A stretch of 64,000 nucleotides of DNA, from assembly GCF_026167525.1 (NCBI RefSeq), contig NZ_CP110679.1, positions 2,839,501-2,903,500 on the forward strand, read 5' to 3'. The stretch is from Sphingomonas sp. M1-B02. Its GTDB lineage: Bacteria > Pseudomonadota > Alphaproteobacteria > Sphingomonadales > Sphingomonadaceae. The notes under the pieces were generated by a model. The model was not told the DNA's origin. It was given only the letters and a program-made list of their open reading frames with translations, and searched no databases. The position numbers and the translations under genes were made by a program. Shown one piece after another: positions 10,363 to 18,521 of the stretch (the first letter of the stretch is position 1; each line of letters starts with the position of its first letter).

Positions 10363-11139
10363 ATGAACGACGTCGCCACGCTTGAAATGCCCGTCGCGGA
10401 TCCGGTGCCGCTGCCCGACAAGGGGCTGGCGGTGGTCTCGATCGCCAAATCATACGACAAGCGCGTGGTGCTGACCGACGTCTCGGTCTCGGTCGCGCGC
10501 GGCGAAGTGGTCGGCCTGCTCGGGCCCAACGGTGCCGGCAAGACGACCTGCTTCTATTCGGTGATGGGGCTGGTGAAGCCGGATTCGGGCCGTATCATGC
10601 TCGATAACGAGGATATCACCAAGCTGCCCATGTATCGCCGGGCGATCCTGGGGCTCGGCTATCTTCCACAGGAAACCTCGATCTTCCGCGGGCTGACGGT
10701 GGAGAAGAACATCCTCGCGGTGCTCGAGCTGAGCGAGCCGCAGCGCGACGCGCGGCAGGCGCGGCTGGATACGTTGCTCGACGAGTTCGGGCTCACCCGG
10801 CTGCGCACCGCGCCGGCGATGGCGCTGTCTGGTGGCGAGCGGCGGCGGGCCGAGATCGCCCGCGCGCTTGCAGCGGACCCGACGATCATCCTGCTCGACG
10901 AACCGTTCGCCGGCATCGATCCGATCTCCATCTCCGACATTCGCGACCTGGTGATCCAGCTGAAGCAGCGCGGGATCGGTGTGCTGATCACCGACCATAA
11001 TGTCCGCGAGACGCTCGAGATCGTCGATCGCGGCTATATCATCTATGACGGCCGCGTGCTGTTCGCCGGATCGCCGGGCGATCTCGTCAAGGACGAGAAT
11101 GTCCGTCGCCTCTATCTCGGCGAGAGCTTCGAGCTCTGA
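10363..11139 (+). CDS. lptB: LPS export ABC transporter ATP-binding protein LptB
   Basis: The ATPase that powers lipopolysaccharide extraction with LptF and LptG. The 258-residue protein has Walker A GPNGAGKT (residues 54-61), the LSGGERRRAEIARAL signature, Walker B ILLDEPFAGIDP and the H-loop ITDHNVRETL. The first 22 residues form a short extension before the core. Its place after lptC-lptA and before rpoN is the classical order. lptF and lptG are not in the window. A perfect 32-bp inverted repeat lies immediately downstream. Confidence 0.97.
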   Translation: MNDVATLEMPVADPVPLPDKGLAVVSIAKSYDKRVVLTDVSVSVARGEVVGLLGPNGAGKTTCFYSVMGLVKPDSGRIMLDNEDITKLPMYRRAILGLGYLPQETSIFRGLTVEKNILAVLELSEPQRDARQARLDTLLDEFGLTRLRTAPAMALSGGERRRAEIARALAADPTIILLDEPFAGIDPISISDIRDLVIQLKQRGIGVLITDHNVRETLEIVDRGYIIYDGRVLFAGSPGDLVKDENVRRLYLGESFEL

Positions 11140-11150
11140 CAATGGTTTAC

Positions 11151-11228
11151 GGCACCGGCCCGCTCCCCCACCCGGCCACCCAACGGCAGTATCATATGGG
11201 TGGCCGGGTGGGGGAGCGGGCCGGTGCC
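11151..11228. repeat. Perfect 32-bp inverted repeat with 14-base loop
   Basis: Left arm 11151-11182 and right arm 11197-11228 are exact reverse complements over 32 bases, around the 14-base spacer acggcagtatcata. The arms are very GC-rich (ggcaccggcccgctccccca at the left end). There is no U-run after it, so it is not a classic intrinsic terminator. It could be a mobile palindromic (REP-like) unit or an RNA hairpin between lptB and rpoN. It ends 14 bases before the rpoN ATG. Confidence 0.9.
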
Positions 11229-11242
11229 GCTCGGGGCCAGCG

Positions 11243-12757
11243 ATGAGTCTCGCGCCTCGCCTCGACCTGCGGCAGTCGCAATCGCTGGTGATGACGCCGC
11301 AGCTGCAGCAGGCGATAAAGCTGCTTGCGCTGTCGAACCTCGAGATCGAGACTTTCATCGCCGAGGAGCTGGAAAAGAATCCCCTGCTCGAATCGCAGGG
11401 CGGCGGCGAGGATGCGCCCGACGTGGCGGCACCCGAGCCGGTGCCCGATTTCGAGGAGGTACGCGATGGTCCGGCCGATGCAAGCGAGCTGATCCAAGGC
11501 GGCGAGGCGGCGGGCGAGGCTGCGCTCGACGTGGATTTCACCGCCGAAAGCTTTCACCATGACAGCGCCTCGGACTCGGTCGGCAGCCTCGACGGCAGCC
11601 TGGGGCTGAGCGGGGCGAGCGGCGGCAGCGGATCCGAGGATGGGCCCGACTTCGACAATTTCGGTAGCAGCCAGCTGAGCCTGGCCGACCATCTGATGGC
11701 GCAGGCGGGGGCCAGCGTGAGCGGCGCGGACCTGTTCATTGCCGCGCATCTGATCGACCAGATCGACGAAGCGGGCTATCTGACCGCGTCGCTGCTCGAC
11801 GTCGCCAATCGCTTGAACGTGCCGCTGGCGCGGGTCGAGGCGGTGCTCGGCATCATCCACGGCTTCGATCCCACCGGGGTGGGCGCGCGCAACCTGGCCG
11901 AATGCCTGGCGCTGCAGGCCAAGGAGGCCGATCGCTACGATCCGTGCATGGCGCGGCTGATCGACAATCTCGATCTGGTCGCGCGCGGCGACATGGCGCG
12001 GCTGCGGCGGATCTGCGACGTCGACGAGGAAGATCTGGCCGACATGATCCGCGAGCTGCGCAACTACGACCCCAAGCCCGGCTGCCGCTATGGCGGCGAG
12101 CCGACGCTGTCGGTGGTGCCGGACATCTTCGTCGCGCGGCGCGGCGCGGGCTGGGCGATCGAGATCAATGCGGCGACGCTGCCGCGGGTGCTGGTCAACC
12201 GGGCTTATTATACGGAGATCGCGACCGGGCATCAGGACAAGAGCAGCAAGGCCTGGCTTTCCGACATGCTCGCCAGCGCCAATTGGCTGGTAAAGGCACT
12301 CGACCAGCGCCAGCGTACGATCATCAAGGTGGCGAGCGAGATCGTGAAGCAGCAGGAGGCATTCTTCCTGAAGGGCGTCGCCCACCTCAAGCCGATGACG
12401 TTGCGTCAGGTTGCCGACGCGATCGAGATGCACGAATCGACCGTAAGCCGGGTGACGTCGAACAAATATCTGAGCTGCGCGCGCGGGCTGTTCGAGCTCA
12501 AATATTTCTTCACCAGCGCGATCCAGTCGGCCGATGGCGGCGACGCGGTCTCGGCGCAGGCAGTGAAGAGCGCGATCCGCGCGCTCATCACTGCGGAAGA
12601 TGCCAAGGCGATCCTGTCCGACGACACGCTGGTCGATCTGCTGCGGGAAAAGGGATTCGACATCGCCCGCCGGACAGTGGCCAAATATCGCGAAGCATTG
12701 GGGATCGGCAGTTCGGTGCAGCGTCGCCGCCAGAAGGCATTGGAAGGCGTCGGGTAA
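11243..12757 (+). CDS. rpoN: RNA polymerase sigma-54 factor
   Basis: Sigma-54 directs RNA polymerase to -24/-12 promoters and needs an AAA+ activator. The 504-residue protein shows the three regions in order: the Gln/Leu-rich activator-interacting region (SLVMTPQLQQAIKLLALSNL), an acidic linker (about residues 55-145), then the core-binding region. The DNA-binding part has LRQVADAIEMHESTVSRVTSNK and the RpoN box, ARRTVAKYREALG plus SVQRRR, at the C-terminus. An upstream in-frame extension crosses the palindrome and is not native; the ATG at 11243 begins MSLAPRLDLRQSQSL, the usual N-terminus. Confidence 0.98.
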   Translation: MSLAPRLDLRQSQSLVMTPQLQQAIKLLALSNLEIETFIAEELEKNPLLESQGGGEDAPDVAAPEPVPDFEEVRDGPADASELIQGGEAAGEAALDVDFTAESFHHDSASDSVGSLDGSLGLSGASGGSGSEDGPDFDNFGSSQLSLADHLMAQAGASVSGADLFIAAHLIDQIDEAGYLTASLLDVANRLNVPLARVEAVLGIIHGFDPTGVGARNLAECLALQAKEADRYDPCMARLIDNLDLVARGDMARLRRICDVDEEDLADMIRELRNYDPKPGCRYGGEPTLSVVPDIFVARRGAGWAIEINAATLPRVLVNRAYYTEIATGHQDKSSKAWLSDMLASANWLVKALDQRQRTIIKVASEIVKQQEAFFLKGVAHLKPMTLRQVADAIEMHESTVSRVTSNKYLSCARGLFELKYFFTSAIQSADGGDAVSAQAVKSAIRALITAEDAKAILSDDTLVDLLREKGFDIARRTVAKYREALGIGSSVQRRRQKALEGVG

Positions 12758-12815
12758 GTCGATACGATCGCGGCGACTTTAGGATTTCGAAACGCTTGCC
12801 GCTTATTCGAGCAGG

Positions 12816-13214
12816 ATGAGCGCGGAATTCTCGATCACCGTCGATCCCTCGGTGGATCTGGTCCGGATGCAGATGGGCGGGCTGTTCGCACCCGAGGACA
12901 TTCAGGATTTTCTGGAGATGCGCCGCCGCGCGCACGCCGAACTGCGCTGCGCCCCCAACCAGCATCTCACGCTCAATGATCTGCGCGCGATGAAGATCCA
13001 GCCGCAGGAAAGCGTCGCCCGTTTCCAGGAGGTGCTCGCCGACCCGGTCTATCGCTCGCGCCGCCTCGCCTTCGTGATCGGGCGGACGCTGGCACGCAGC
13101 CAGCTGCTGCGCGCCTTGTGTGGACGGGGCGCATACTGCTTCGACACGGTGGCGGATGCGGAAGCCTGGCTGTTCGCCGAGAAAGGCGCCCCACCGCTGC
13201 GGCAGAGCGCCTGA
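12816..13214 (+). CDS. Conserved small protein, possibly STAS/SpoIIAA-like
   Basis: A 132-residue soluble protein with no signal peptide. The pattern FSITVDPSVDLVRMQMGG - LFAPEDIQDFLEMRRRA - a central beta strand LTLNDLRAM - and a C-terminal ADAEAWLFAEK resembles the alpha/beta layout of SpoIIAA-like (STAS-related) proteins, but I cannot place it with certainty. It follows rpoN after 58 bases on the same strand, in the position where many proteobacteria carry hpf or ptsN; it resembles neither. Function unknown. Confidence 0.6.
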   Translation: MSAEFSITVDPSVDLVRMQMGGLFAPEDIQDFLEMRRRAHAELRCAPNQHLTLNDLRAMKIQPQESVARFQEVLADPVYRSRRLAFVIGRTLARSQLLRALCGRGAYCFDTVADAEAWLFAEKGAPPLRQSA

Positions 13215-13218
13215 CCGG

Positions 13219-13656
13219 TCAGCGCGCTGGCTTGTTGCCGGAGACGATCGAGTCGAACTTGGCCTTGGGCAGGTTGATCAGCAGCCCTTTGTAATTCTTC
13301 GCGAAAGAGTCGAATTCCACTTCGACCTTGCCCGCCTCGCCGGCGACCACCGCAAATTCCTTGCCGACCGACTCGATCGTCCCGAGCGGAACGCCTTTCG
13401 AATCGCGCACCTCGCTGCCCTGGATAATGTCTTCTGGACTTGCGGGGACCGGATTCTTGGACTTGGTGGGGCCTGCGCGGCGCCCTGCGACCTCGTCGCG
13501 CATCCGCAGGAAATCGGTCACCCGATCGTCGGGGCCGCGCATCTCCGGTGAGGGCGGCTGGGGGGCCTGGACTGAAGGCGGGGGCGCAGTTTGGGCAAAA
13601 GCCTCGCCGGACAGAGTCAAAGCGACAGCCACCGCCGCAAGTTCAAGCATACGCAT
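13219..13656 (-). CDS. Exported protein with PRC-barrel-like domain
   Basis: A 145-residue precursor with a signal peptide (LELAAVAVALTLSGEAFAQ; cleavage after AFA). A Pro-rich linker (TAPPPSVQAPQPPSPEM) follows, then a C-terminal domain with the sequence IIQGSEVRDSKGVPLGTIES. That Gly-x-x-Val-x-Asp-x-x-Gly pattern is typical of PRC-barrel or similar small beta-barrel domains. It likely resides in the periplasm. It lies 55 bases after the exonuclease gene on the minus strand. Function is unknown; the domain call is tentative. Confidence 0.6.
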   Translation of the reverse strand: MRMLELAAVAVALTLSGEAFAQTAPPPSVQAPQPPSPEMRGPDDRVTDFLRMRDEVAGRRAGPTKSKNPVPASPEDIIQGSEVRDSKGVPLGTIESVGKEFAVVAGEAGKVEVEFDSFAKNYKGLLINLPKAKFDSIVSGNKPAR

Positions 13657-13711
13657 CCAGCCTCTCCTCTTTTGCGATCATGGTATCGCTAACAAGAGTG
13701 GCGGGCAATGC

Positions 13712-14707
13712 TCAGTCGTCCTCGTCCTCGAAGCCGACGAGATCGAGCGCGCGGGCCTTGATCTGGTGCAGTCCGCACCAATGGACCAAGGCGTCCTCGC
13801 GGCCATGCGTAACCCATACTTCGCGTGGTGCTATTTCGCGGATCGTGGTGGTGAGTTCGTCCCAATCCGCATGATCGGACAGTATCAGCGGCAGCTCGAT
13901 ATTGCGCTGTACGGCGCGCTGGCGGACGCGCATCCAGCCGCTCGCCATCGCGGTGATCGGATCGGGCAGGCGGCGCGACCAGCGATCGTTGAGCGCGCCT
14001 GGCGGGGCGAGGATGATCCGCCCCTCGAGTTCGGCCTTGGCGACGCCGGTGGCGGGGCGCAGGTCGCCGAGATCGACACCGAGTTCGACATAGAGATCGC
14101 ACAGCCGCTGGAGCGCGCCGTGGAGGTAGATCGGATCGTCGAACCCCATCACCCGCAGCTCGCCGATCACGCGCTGCGCCTTGCCGAGCGCATAGGCGCC
14201 GACGAGGACGCAGCGCGTGGGGTTTGCGCGGAGCGCGGCGAGCAATTTGTCGAGCTCGTCATGCGTTTCGGGATGACGGAACACGGGTAAGCCGAAGGTC
14301 GCCTCGGTGATGAAAATGTCGCAGGGCACCGGCTCGAAGCGCGCGCAGGTCGGGTCGTCGCGGCGCTTATAGTCGCCCGAGACGACGATCCGCTCGCCTT
14401 TGTGATCGAGCACGAGCTGGGCCGATCCGAGCACGTGGCCCGCGGGGACGAAGCCGACCTCGACCTCCCCCATCCGGATCGATTCGCCATAGGCGACCGG
14501 ATTGCCGGCTTGCGGGCCATAGCGGCATTCCATGATGGCCAGCGTCTCGGGCGTGGCCCAGACCTGGCCATGTCCGCCGCGTGCGTGATCGGCGTGGCCG
14601 TGGGTGACGAGCGCGCGCGGGACGGGGACGCTAGGATCGACCCAGGCGTCTGCGGAGGGGATGTAGATGCCCGTAGGATGCGGCTCGATCCAGTTGCCTA
14701 ATGCCAT
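13712..14707 (-). CDS. Ligase-associated DNA exonuclease (metallo-beta-lactamase fold)
   Basis: A 331-residue protein of the metallo-beta-lactamase/CPSF family that accompanies the bacterial DNA ligase and Lhr-type helicase repair set. The metal site THGHADHARGG (H36, H38, D40, H41) is intact, and VLGSAQLVLDHKGERIVVSG is typical of the beta-CASP-like members. An in-frame extension reaches 14800, but the ATG at 14707 (MALGNWIEPHPTGIYIP) or the one at 14716 fits the family. The divergent helicase gene lies 0.3 kb away, which supports the assignment. It probably acts on DNA ends in the cytoplasm. Confidence 0.88.
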   Translation of the reverse strand: MALGNWIEPHPTGIYIPSADAWVDPSVPVPRALVTHGHADHARGGHGQVWATPETLAIMECRYGPQAGNPVAYGESIRMGEVEVGFVPAGHVLGSAQLVLDHKGERIVVSGDYKRRDDPTCARFEPVPCDIFITEATFGLPVFRHPETHDELDKLLAALRANPTRCVLVGAYALGKAQRVIGELRVMGFDDPIYLHGALQRLCDLYVELGVDLGDLRPATGVAKAELEGRIILAPPGALNDRWSRRLPDPITAMASGWMRVRQRAVQRNIELPLILSDHADWDELTTTIREIAPREVWVTHGREDALVHWCGLHQIKARALDLVGFEDEDD

Positions 14708-14800
14708 ATCCTCCATATGGTTATGTGCCGCCGAGGTTCCAAACGGATCGAAAGCGCGCCGCCTTTCGTTGGATCGGGCGAACGGCACAGGAGGAACCAC

Positions 14801-14983
14801 ATGGATCTATCGAGCATGCAGGGAGTGATCGTCGTCGTCGCGCCGATCCTGCTGGCGATCGCGATCGCCTGGGCGATGTTCCACAATCGCGGCACGCGCA
14901 GCGAAGTCGCGCGGACCGAAGAGGCGACGCGCGCGAACTATGATCGGCAGGACCAAGAAGACAAGGATCGCGACGACGCCTAG
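14801..14983 (+). CDS. Small single-span membrane protein
   Basis: A 60-residue protein: a short N-terminus, one hydrophobic helix (VIVVVAPILLAIAIAWAMF) and a highly charged tail ending DRQDQEDKDRDDA. The ATG at 14801 has a strong ribosome-binding site (caggagg, 7-base spacer). It sits between the divergent exonuclease gene and the DEXH helicase gene, 23 bases before the latter, so it is probably co-transcribed with the helicase. I do not recognise a family; its role is unknown. Confidence 0.7.
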   Translation: MDLSSMQGVIVVVAPILLAIAIAWAMFHNRGTRSEVARTEEATRANYDRQDQEDKDRDDA

Positions 14984-15006
14984 CGGGGCGCCCGGCGCCG
15001 ACCTAG

Positions 15007-17430
15007 ATGGCTGAGGTGGCGCCCACGGACCTCCCCAGACCCCTGACCGACTGGTTCGCCGCGCGCGGCTGGACGCCCAGGCGGCATCAGCTGGAGATGC
15101 TGGCGGCGGCGCAAGCGGGCGAACATGCCTTGCTGGTCGCGCCGACGGGTGCCGGCAAGACGCTGGCGGGGTTTCTGCCCAGTCTGGTCGAGTTGATCGA
15201 GGCGCCCACCGATCGTCTCCACACGCTCTACATCTCGCCGCTCAAGGCGCTCGCGGTCGACGTCCAACGCAATTTGCTGACGCCGATCGAGGAGATGGGG
15301 CTCTCGATCCGGGTGGAGACGCGCACCGGTGACACGCCCTGGGACCGGAAGGTCCGCCAGCGCGCGCGACCGCCCGAAATCCTGCTCACCACCCCCGAAT
15401 CGCTGAGCCTGCTGCTGTCCTACGAAGACAGCATGATGATGTTTGCCGACCTGAAGACGGTGGTGATCGACGAGGTCCATGCCTTCGCCACCGGCAAGCG
15501 CGGCGACCTGCTCTCGCTGGCGATGGCGCGGCTGCAGGCGCTGGCGCCGAACCTGCGCCGCGTGGCGCTCTCCGCCACCGTCGCCGATCCCGATGGGTAT
15601 CGCGCCTGGCTGGCGCCGCATGGCGATATCGATGCGGTGACGCTGGTGCAGGGCGAGAAGGGCGCCGACCCCGACATCGCGATCCTGCTGCCCGAAGGCC
15701 GGGTGCCCTGGGCCGGGCATTCGGGCGTCTATGCGATGCCGCAGGTGATGGCCGAGATCGAGACGCACAAGACGACGATCGTCTTCTGCAACACGCGCGG
15801 ACTTGCCGAACTGATCTTCCAGCAATTGTGGAAATATAACGAGCTCAAGCTGCCGATCGCGGTCCACCATGGCAGTTTGAGCCTGGAGGCGCGGCGCAAG
15901 GCCGAGCAGGCGATGGCCGACGGCAAGCTGCGCGCGCTGGTCGCGACCGCCAGCCTCGATCTGGGAGTCGATTGGGGCGATGTCGACTGCGTGATCCAGA
16001 TGGGCGCGCCCAAGGGTTCGTCGCGGCTGCTCCAGCGGATCGGGCGGGCCAACCACCGGCTCGACGAATCGTCCGAGGCGATCCTCGTGCCCGGCAATCG
16101 CTTCGAATATCTGGAGGCGCGCGCGGCGCTCGACGCGGTCGAGGAAGGCGAGCTCGATCCCGACATATTCCGCGCCGGAGCGCTCGACGTGCTGGCCCAG
16201 CATATCATGGCCTGTGCCTGCGCCGCGCCGTTTCAGGCCGCGGATATGCTGCAGGAAGTGCGCGCAGCATTGCCTTATTCCGCGCTCGATCAGGAAACGT
16301 TCGAGCGGGTGCTGCAGTTCATCGCCGACGGCGGCTATTCGCTGCGCGCCTATGACAAGTTCAAGCGGCTGACGCAGGGGCCGGACGGGATGTGGCGGGT
16401 GACCAAGCCGACCTTTGTTGCGCAGCATCGGCTCAATGCGGGGATCATCGTCGAGGCGCCGATGCTGGACGTGCGCTTCAAGAACGGGCGCAGGCTGGGC
16501 AAGATCGAGGAGGGGTTCGGTTCGACCCTGTCGCCGGGCGACACCTTCTTCTTCGCCGGGCTGAGCCTCGAGGTGGAGCGAATCGAGGGGACCGACATGA
16601 TCGTCCGCGCGACCGCCAAGCAGGCGCGCTACGTTTCCTATATGGGCGCGCGACTGGCGATCACCTCGACGCTGGCGAACCGGGTGCGCCGCTATCTCCA
16701 CGATCGCAGCCAATGGCCGCGCTTTCCCGACGATGTCCGCGAGTGGCTGGAGATGCAGGACCGGCGATCGGCGCTGCCCGCCCCCGCGCAGTTGCTGGTC
16801 GAAACCTTCCCGCACGAGGGCAAGCACCATATGGTCGCCTATAGCTTCGAGGGATGGAACGCGCACCAGTCGCTCGGCATGCTGATCACCCGGCGGATGG
16901 AGGCGATGGGGCTCAAGCCGTTGGGCTTCGTCGCCAACGATTATGCGCTGGCGGTCTATGGGCTCGAGAAGATCGTCGATCCCGCCGCGCTCTTCTCGCC
17001 CGACATTCTCGAGCATGAATTCGTCGACTGGGTCCAGCAGTCGGCGCTGCTCAAGCGCGCCTTCCGGGAAGTCGCGATCATCGGCGGGCTGGTCGAGCGG
17101 CAGCATCCGGGCAAGAAGAAGACCGGGCGGCAGGTCACCTTTTCGACGGATCTGATCTATGATGTGCTCCGGAAGTACGAGCCCGACCATCTGTTGCTCA
17201 CCGCGGCCTGGGCCGATGCCCGCGCGCGGATGACCGATGTCGGGCGGCTCGCCCATCTGCTCGATACCGCCGCCGAGACGATGCTCCATGTCGATCTGGA
17301 ACGGGTGAGCCCGATGGCGGTGCCGGTGCTGATCATGATCGGGCGCGAGAAGATCGTCCAGGGTTCGGGCGAGGATGCGTTGCTGGTGGAAGCAGAGGGG
17401 ATCGCGGCGGAGGCGATGCGGCCCGACTGA
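15007..17430 (+). CDS. Ligase-associated DEXH-box helicase (Lhr-type)
   Basis: An 807-residue superfamily 2 DNA helicase of the short Lhr group found with DNA ligase and the exonuclease. Walker A is APTGAGKT (residues 45-52); the DEVH box is VVIDEVHAFA; motif III is LSATVAD; motif VI is QRIGRANHR. The C-terminal half contains the winged-helix and Lhr-associated beta domain (FEGWNAHQSLGMLITRRMEA). It is thought to unwind DNA:RNA hybrids or damaged DNA during repair. The first ATG is used (MAEVAPTDLPRPLTDWF). The matching nuclease gene is divergent from it; a DNA ligase gene occurs 18 kb downstream. Confidence 0.93.
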   Translation: MAEVAPTDLPRPLTDWFAARGWTPRRHQLEMLAAAQAGEHALLVAPTGAGKTLAGFLPSLVELIEAPTDRLHTLYISPLKALAVDVQRNLLTPIEEMGLSIRVETRTGDTPWDRKVRQRARPPEILLTTPESLSLLLSYEDSMMMFADLKTVVIDEVHAFATGKRGDLLSLAMARLQALAPNLRRVALSATVADPDGYRAWLAPHGDIDAVTLVQGEKGADPDIAILLPEGRVPWAGHSGVYAMPQVMAEIETHKTTIVFCNTRGLAELIFQQLWKYNELKLPIAVHHGSLSLEARRKAEQAMADGKLRALVATASLDLGVDWGDVDCVIQMGAPKGSSRLLQRIGRANHRLDESSEAILVPGNRFEYLEARAALDAVEEGELDPDIFRAGALDVLAQHIMACACAAPFQAADMLQEVRAALPYSALDQETFERVLQFIADGGYSLRAYDKFKRLTQGPDGMWRVTKPTFVAQHRLNAGIIVEAPMLDVRFKNGRRLGKIEEGFGSTLSPGDTFFFAGLSLEVERIEGTDMIVRATAKQARYVSYMGARLAITSTLANRVRRYLHDRSQWPRFPDDVREWLEMQDRRSALPAPAQLLVETFPHEGKHHMVAYSFEGWNAHQSLGMLITRRMEAMGLKPLGFVANDYALAVYGLEKIVDPAALFSPDILEHEFVDWVQQSALLKRAFREVAIIGGLVERQHPGKKKTGRQVTFSTDLIYDVLRKYEPDHLLLTAAWADARARMTDVGRLAHLLDTAAETMLHVDLERVSPMAVPVLIMIGREKIVQGSGEDALLVEAEGIAAEAMRPD

Positions 17431-17473
17431 AACAGCGATTGCTGCGCAACATGCGAAGGTATAGAAGGATGCC

Positions 17474-18481
17474 ATGTTCGGAGTCCTTCGCCCGTTCATG
17501 CTCTTCCTGGCCCCGCTCGCCCCGGTCGCGGATGTGCGCCAGCCCGGCCAGGATCCCGAGCTTATAGCCACCGGCGGAACGGTAGAGACTACGCTTCTCA
17601 CGTTGGGCGAGCTCGACGCGCGGCTGACCGTGCCGGTCGCCGTGGGGATGCACGGACCCTATAATTTCATCATCGATACCGGCGCCGAGCGTACCGTGGT
17701 CTCGCGTGAGCTGGCGGGGCTGTTGCAGCTGGCGCCCGGCGCGCCGGTGCAGCTCACGTCGATGACGGGCACCAGCCGCGTTGCGACGGTGGTCGTCCCC
17801 GATCTGGCGATCAAGGCGGTCGGCGATCTGCATACCGTGGTGGCCCCGGCCCTGTTCGCGCGCAACCTGGGCGCCGCCGGGTTGCTCGGCATCGACACGC
17901 TGCGCAATCATCAGGTCTCGATCGATTTCGAGAAGGGCACCATGGCAGTGCAGCCGAGCACGCGCCGGCCCAGATACACTCGCCGCGACCCCAACACGAT
18001 CGTCGTCACCGCGAAGAGCGTGTTCGGCCAGTTGATCGTCACCGATGCCTATTACGGCGCGACTCGGGTACAGGTCGTGCTCGACACCGGATCGCAGGTG
18101 ACGATGGGCAACAGCGCGCTGCGCAAGCGGGTGGGGCGCCTCGGAAATCGGGCCAAACCGATCCTGCTCACGAGCGTGACGGGCGACACCGCCATGGCCG
18201 ACTATACGTTCGTGCCGAACATCAAGGTGGGCGAGATACTCTTCGGCGCAATGCCGGTCGCCTTTGCCGATGTCGCGCCGTTCGAGCGTTTCGGGCTGAC
18301 CAAGCGCCCGGCGCTGCTGCTGGGCATGGATGCACTGCGCAGCTTCCGCCGAGTCGATATCGACTTTCCCAATCGGCAGGTGCGCTTCCTGATGCCCAAG
18401 GGCACTCGGATCGAGCTCAATACGACGAGCTCGTCGATCATGCCGGGGGTGAAGGGCAGTTCGCCGGTCAAAAGCTACTGA
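17474..18481 (+). CDS. Exported aspartic protease with two DTG motifs
   Basis: A 335-residue protein with a hydrophobic N-terminus (VLRPFMLFLAPLAPVAD) that looks like a signal peptide. Two retropepsin-like halves follow, each with an active-site triad: FIIDTGAER (D68) and VVLDTGSQV (D204). Each half also has the downstream Leu-Leu-Gly-x-Asp element (GLLGIDTLR and LLLGMDALR). Retroviral-type enzymes dimerise to bring two DTG motifs together; here both are in one chain, so it may act as a monomer like pepsin. Expected location is the periplasm. Substrate unknown. It follows the helicase gene by 43 bases. Confidence 0.82.
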   Translation: MFGVLRPFMLFLAPLAPVADVRQPGQDPELIATGGTVETTLLTLGELDARLTVPVAVGMHGPYNFIIDTGAERTVVSRELAGLLQLAPGAPVQLTSMTGTSRVATVVVPDLAIKAVGDLHTVVAPALFARNLGAAGLLGIDTLRNHQVSIDFEKGTMAVQPSTRRPRYTRRDPNTIVVTAKSVFGQLIVTDAYYGATRVQVVLDTGSQVTMGNSALRKRVGRLGNRAKPILLTSVTGDTAMADYTFVPNIKVGEILFGAMPVAFADVAPFERFGLTKRPALLLGMDALRSFRRVDIDFPNRQVRFLMPKGTRIELNTTSSSIMPGVKGSSPVKSY

Positions 18482-18521
18482 CCAGATTGACTCGATAGCT
18501 CGCCGCCTGTCTCAGGGCGGC

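Noticed and set aside
11000..11242. N-terminal extension of rpoN through the perfect palindrome
   Set aside because: The extension overlaps lptB and consists of translated palindrome; the ATG at 11243 gives the normal sigma-54 N-terminus.
14980..17601. 873-codon open frame on the minus strand opposite the helicase gene
   Set aside because: It is antisense to a clear SF2 helicase with all motifs. Long antisense frames are common in GC-rich DNA with third-position GC bias, and the product is Arg/His/Gln-rich without domains.
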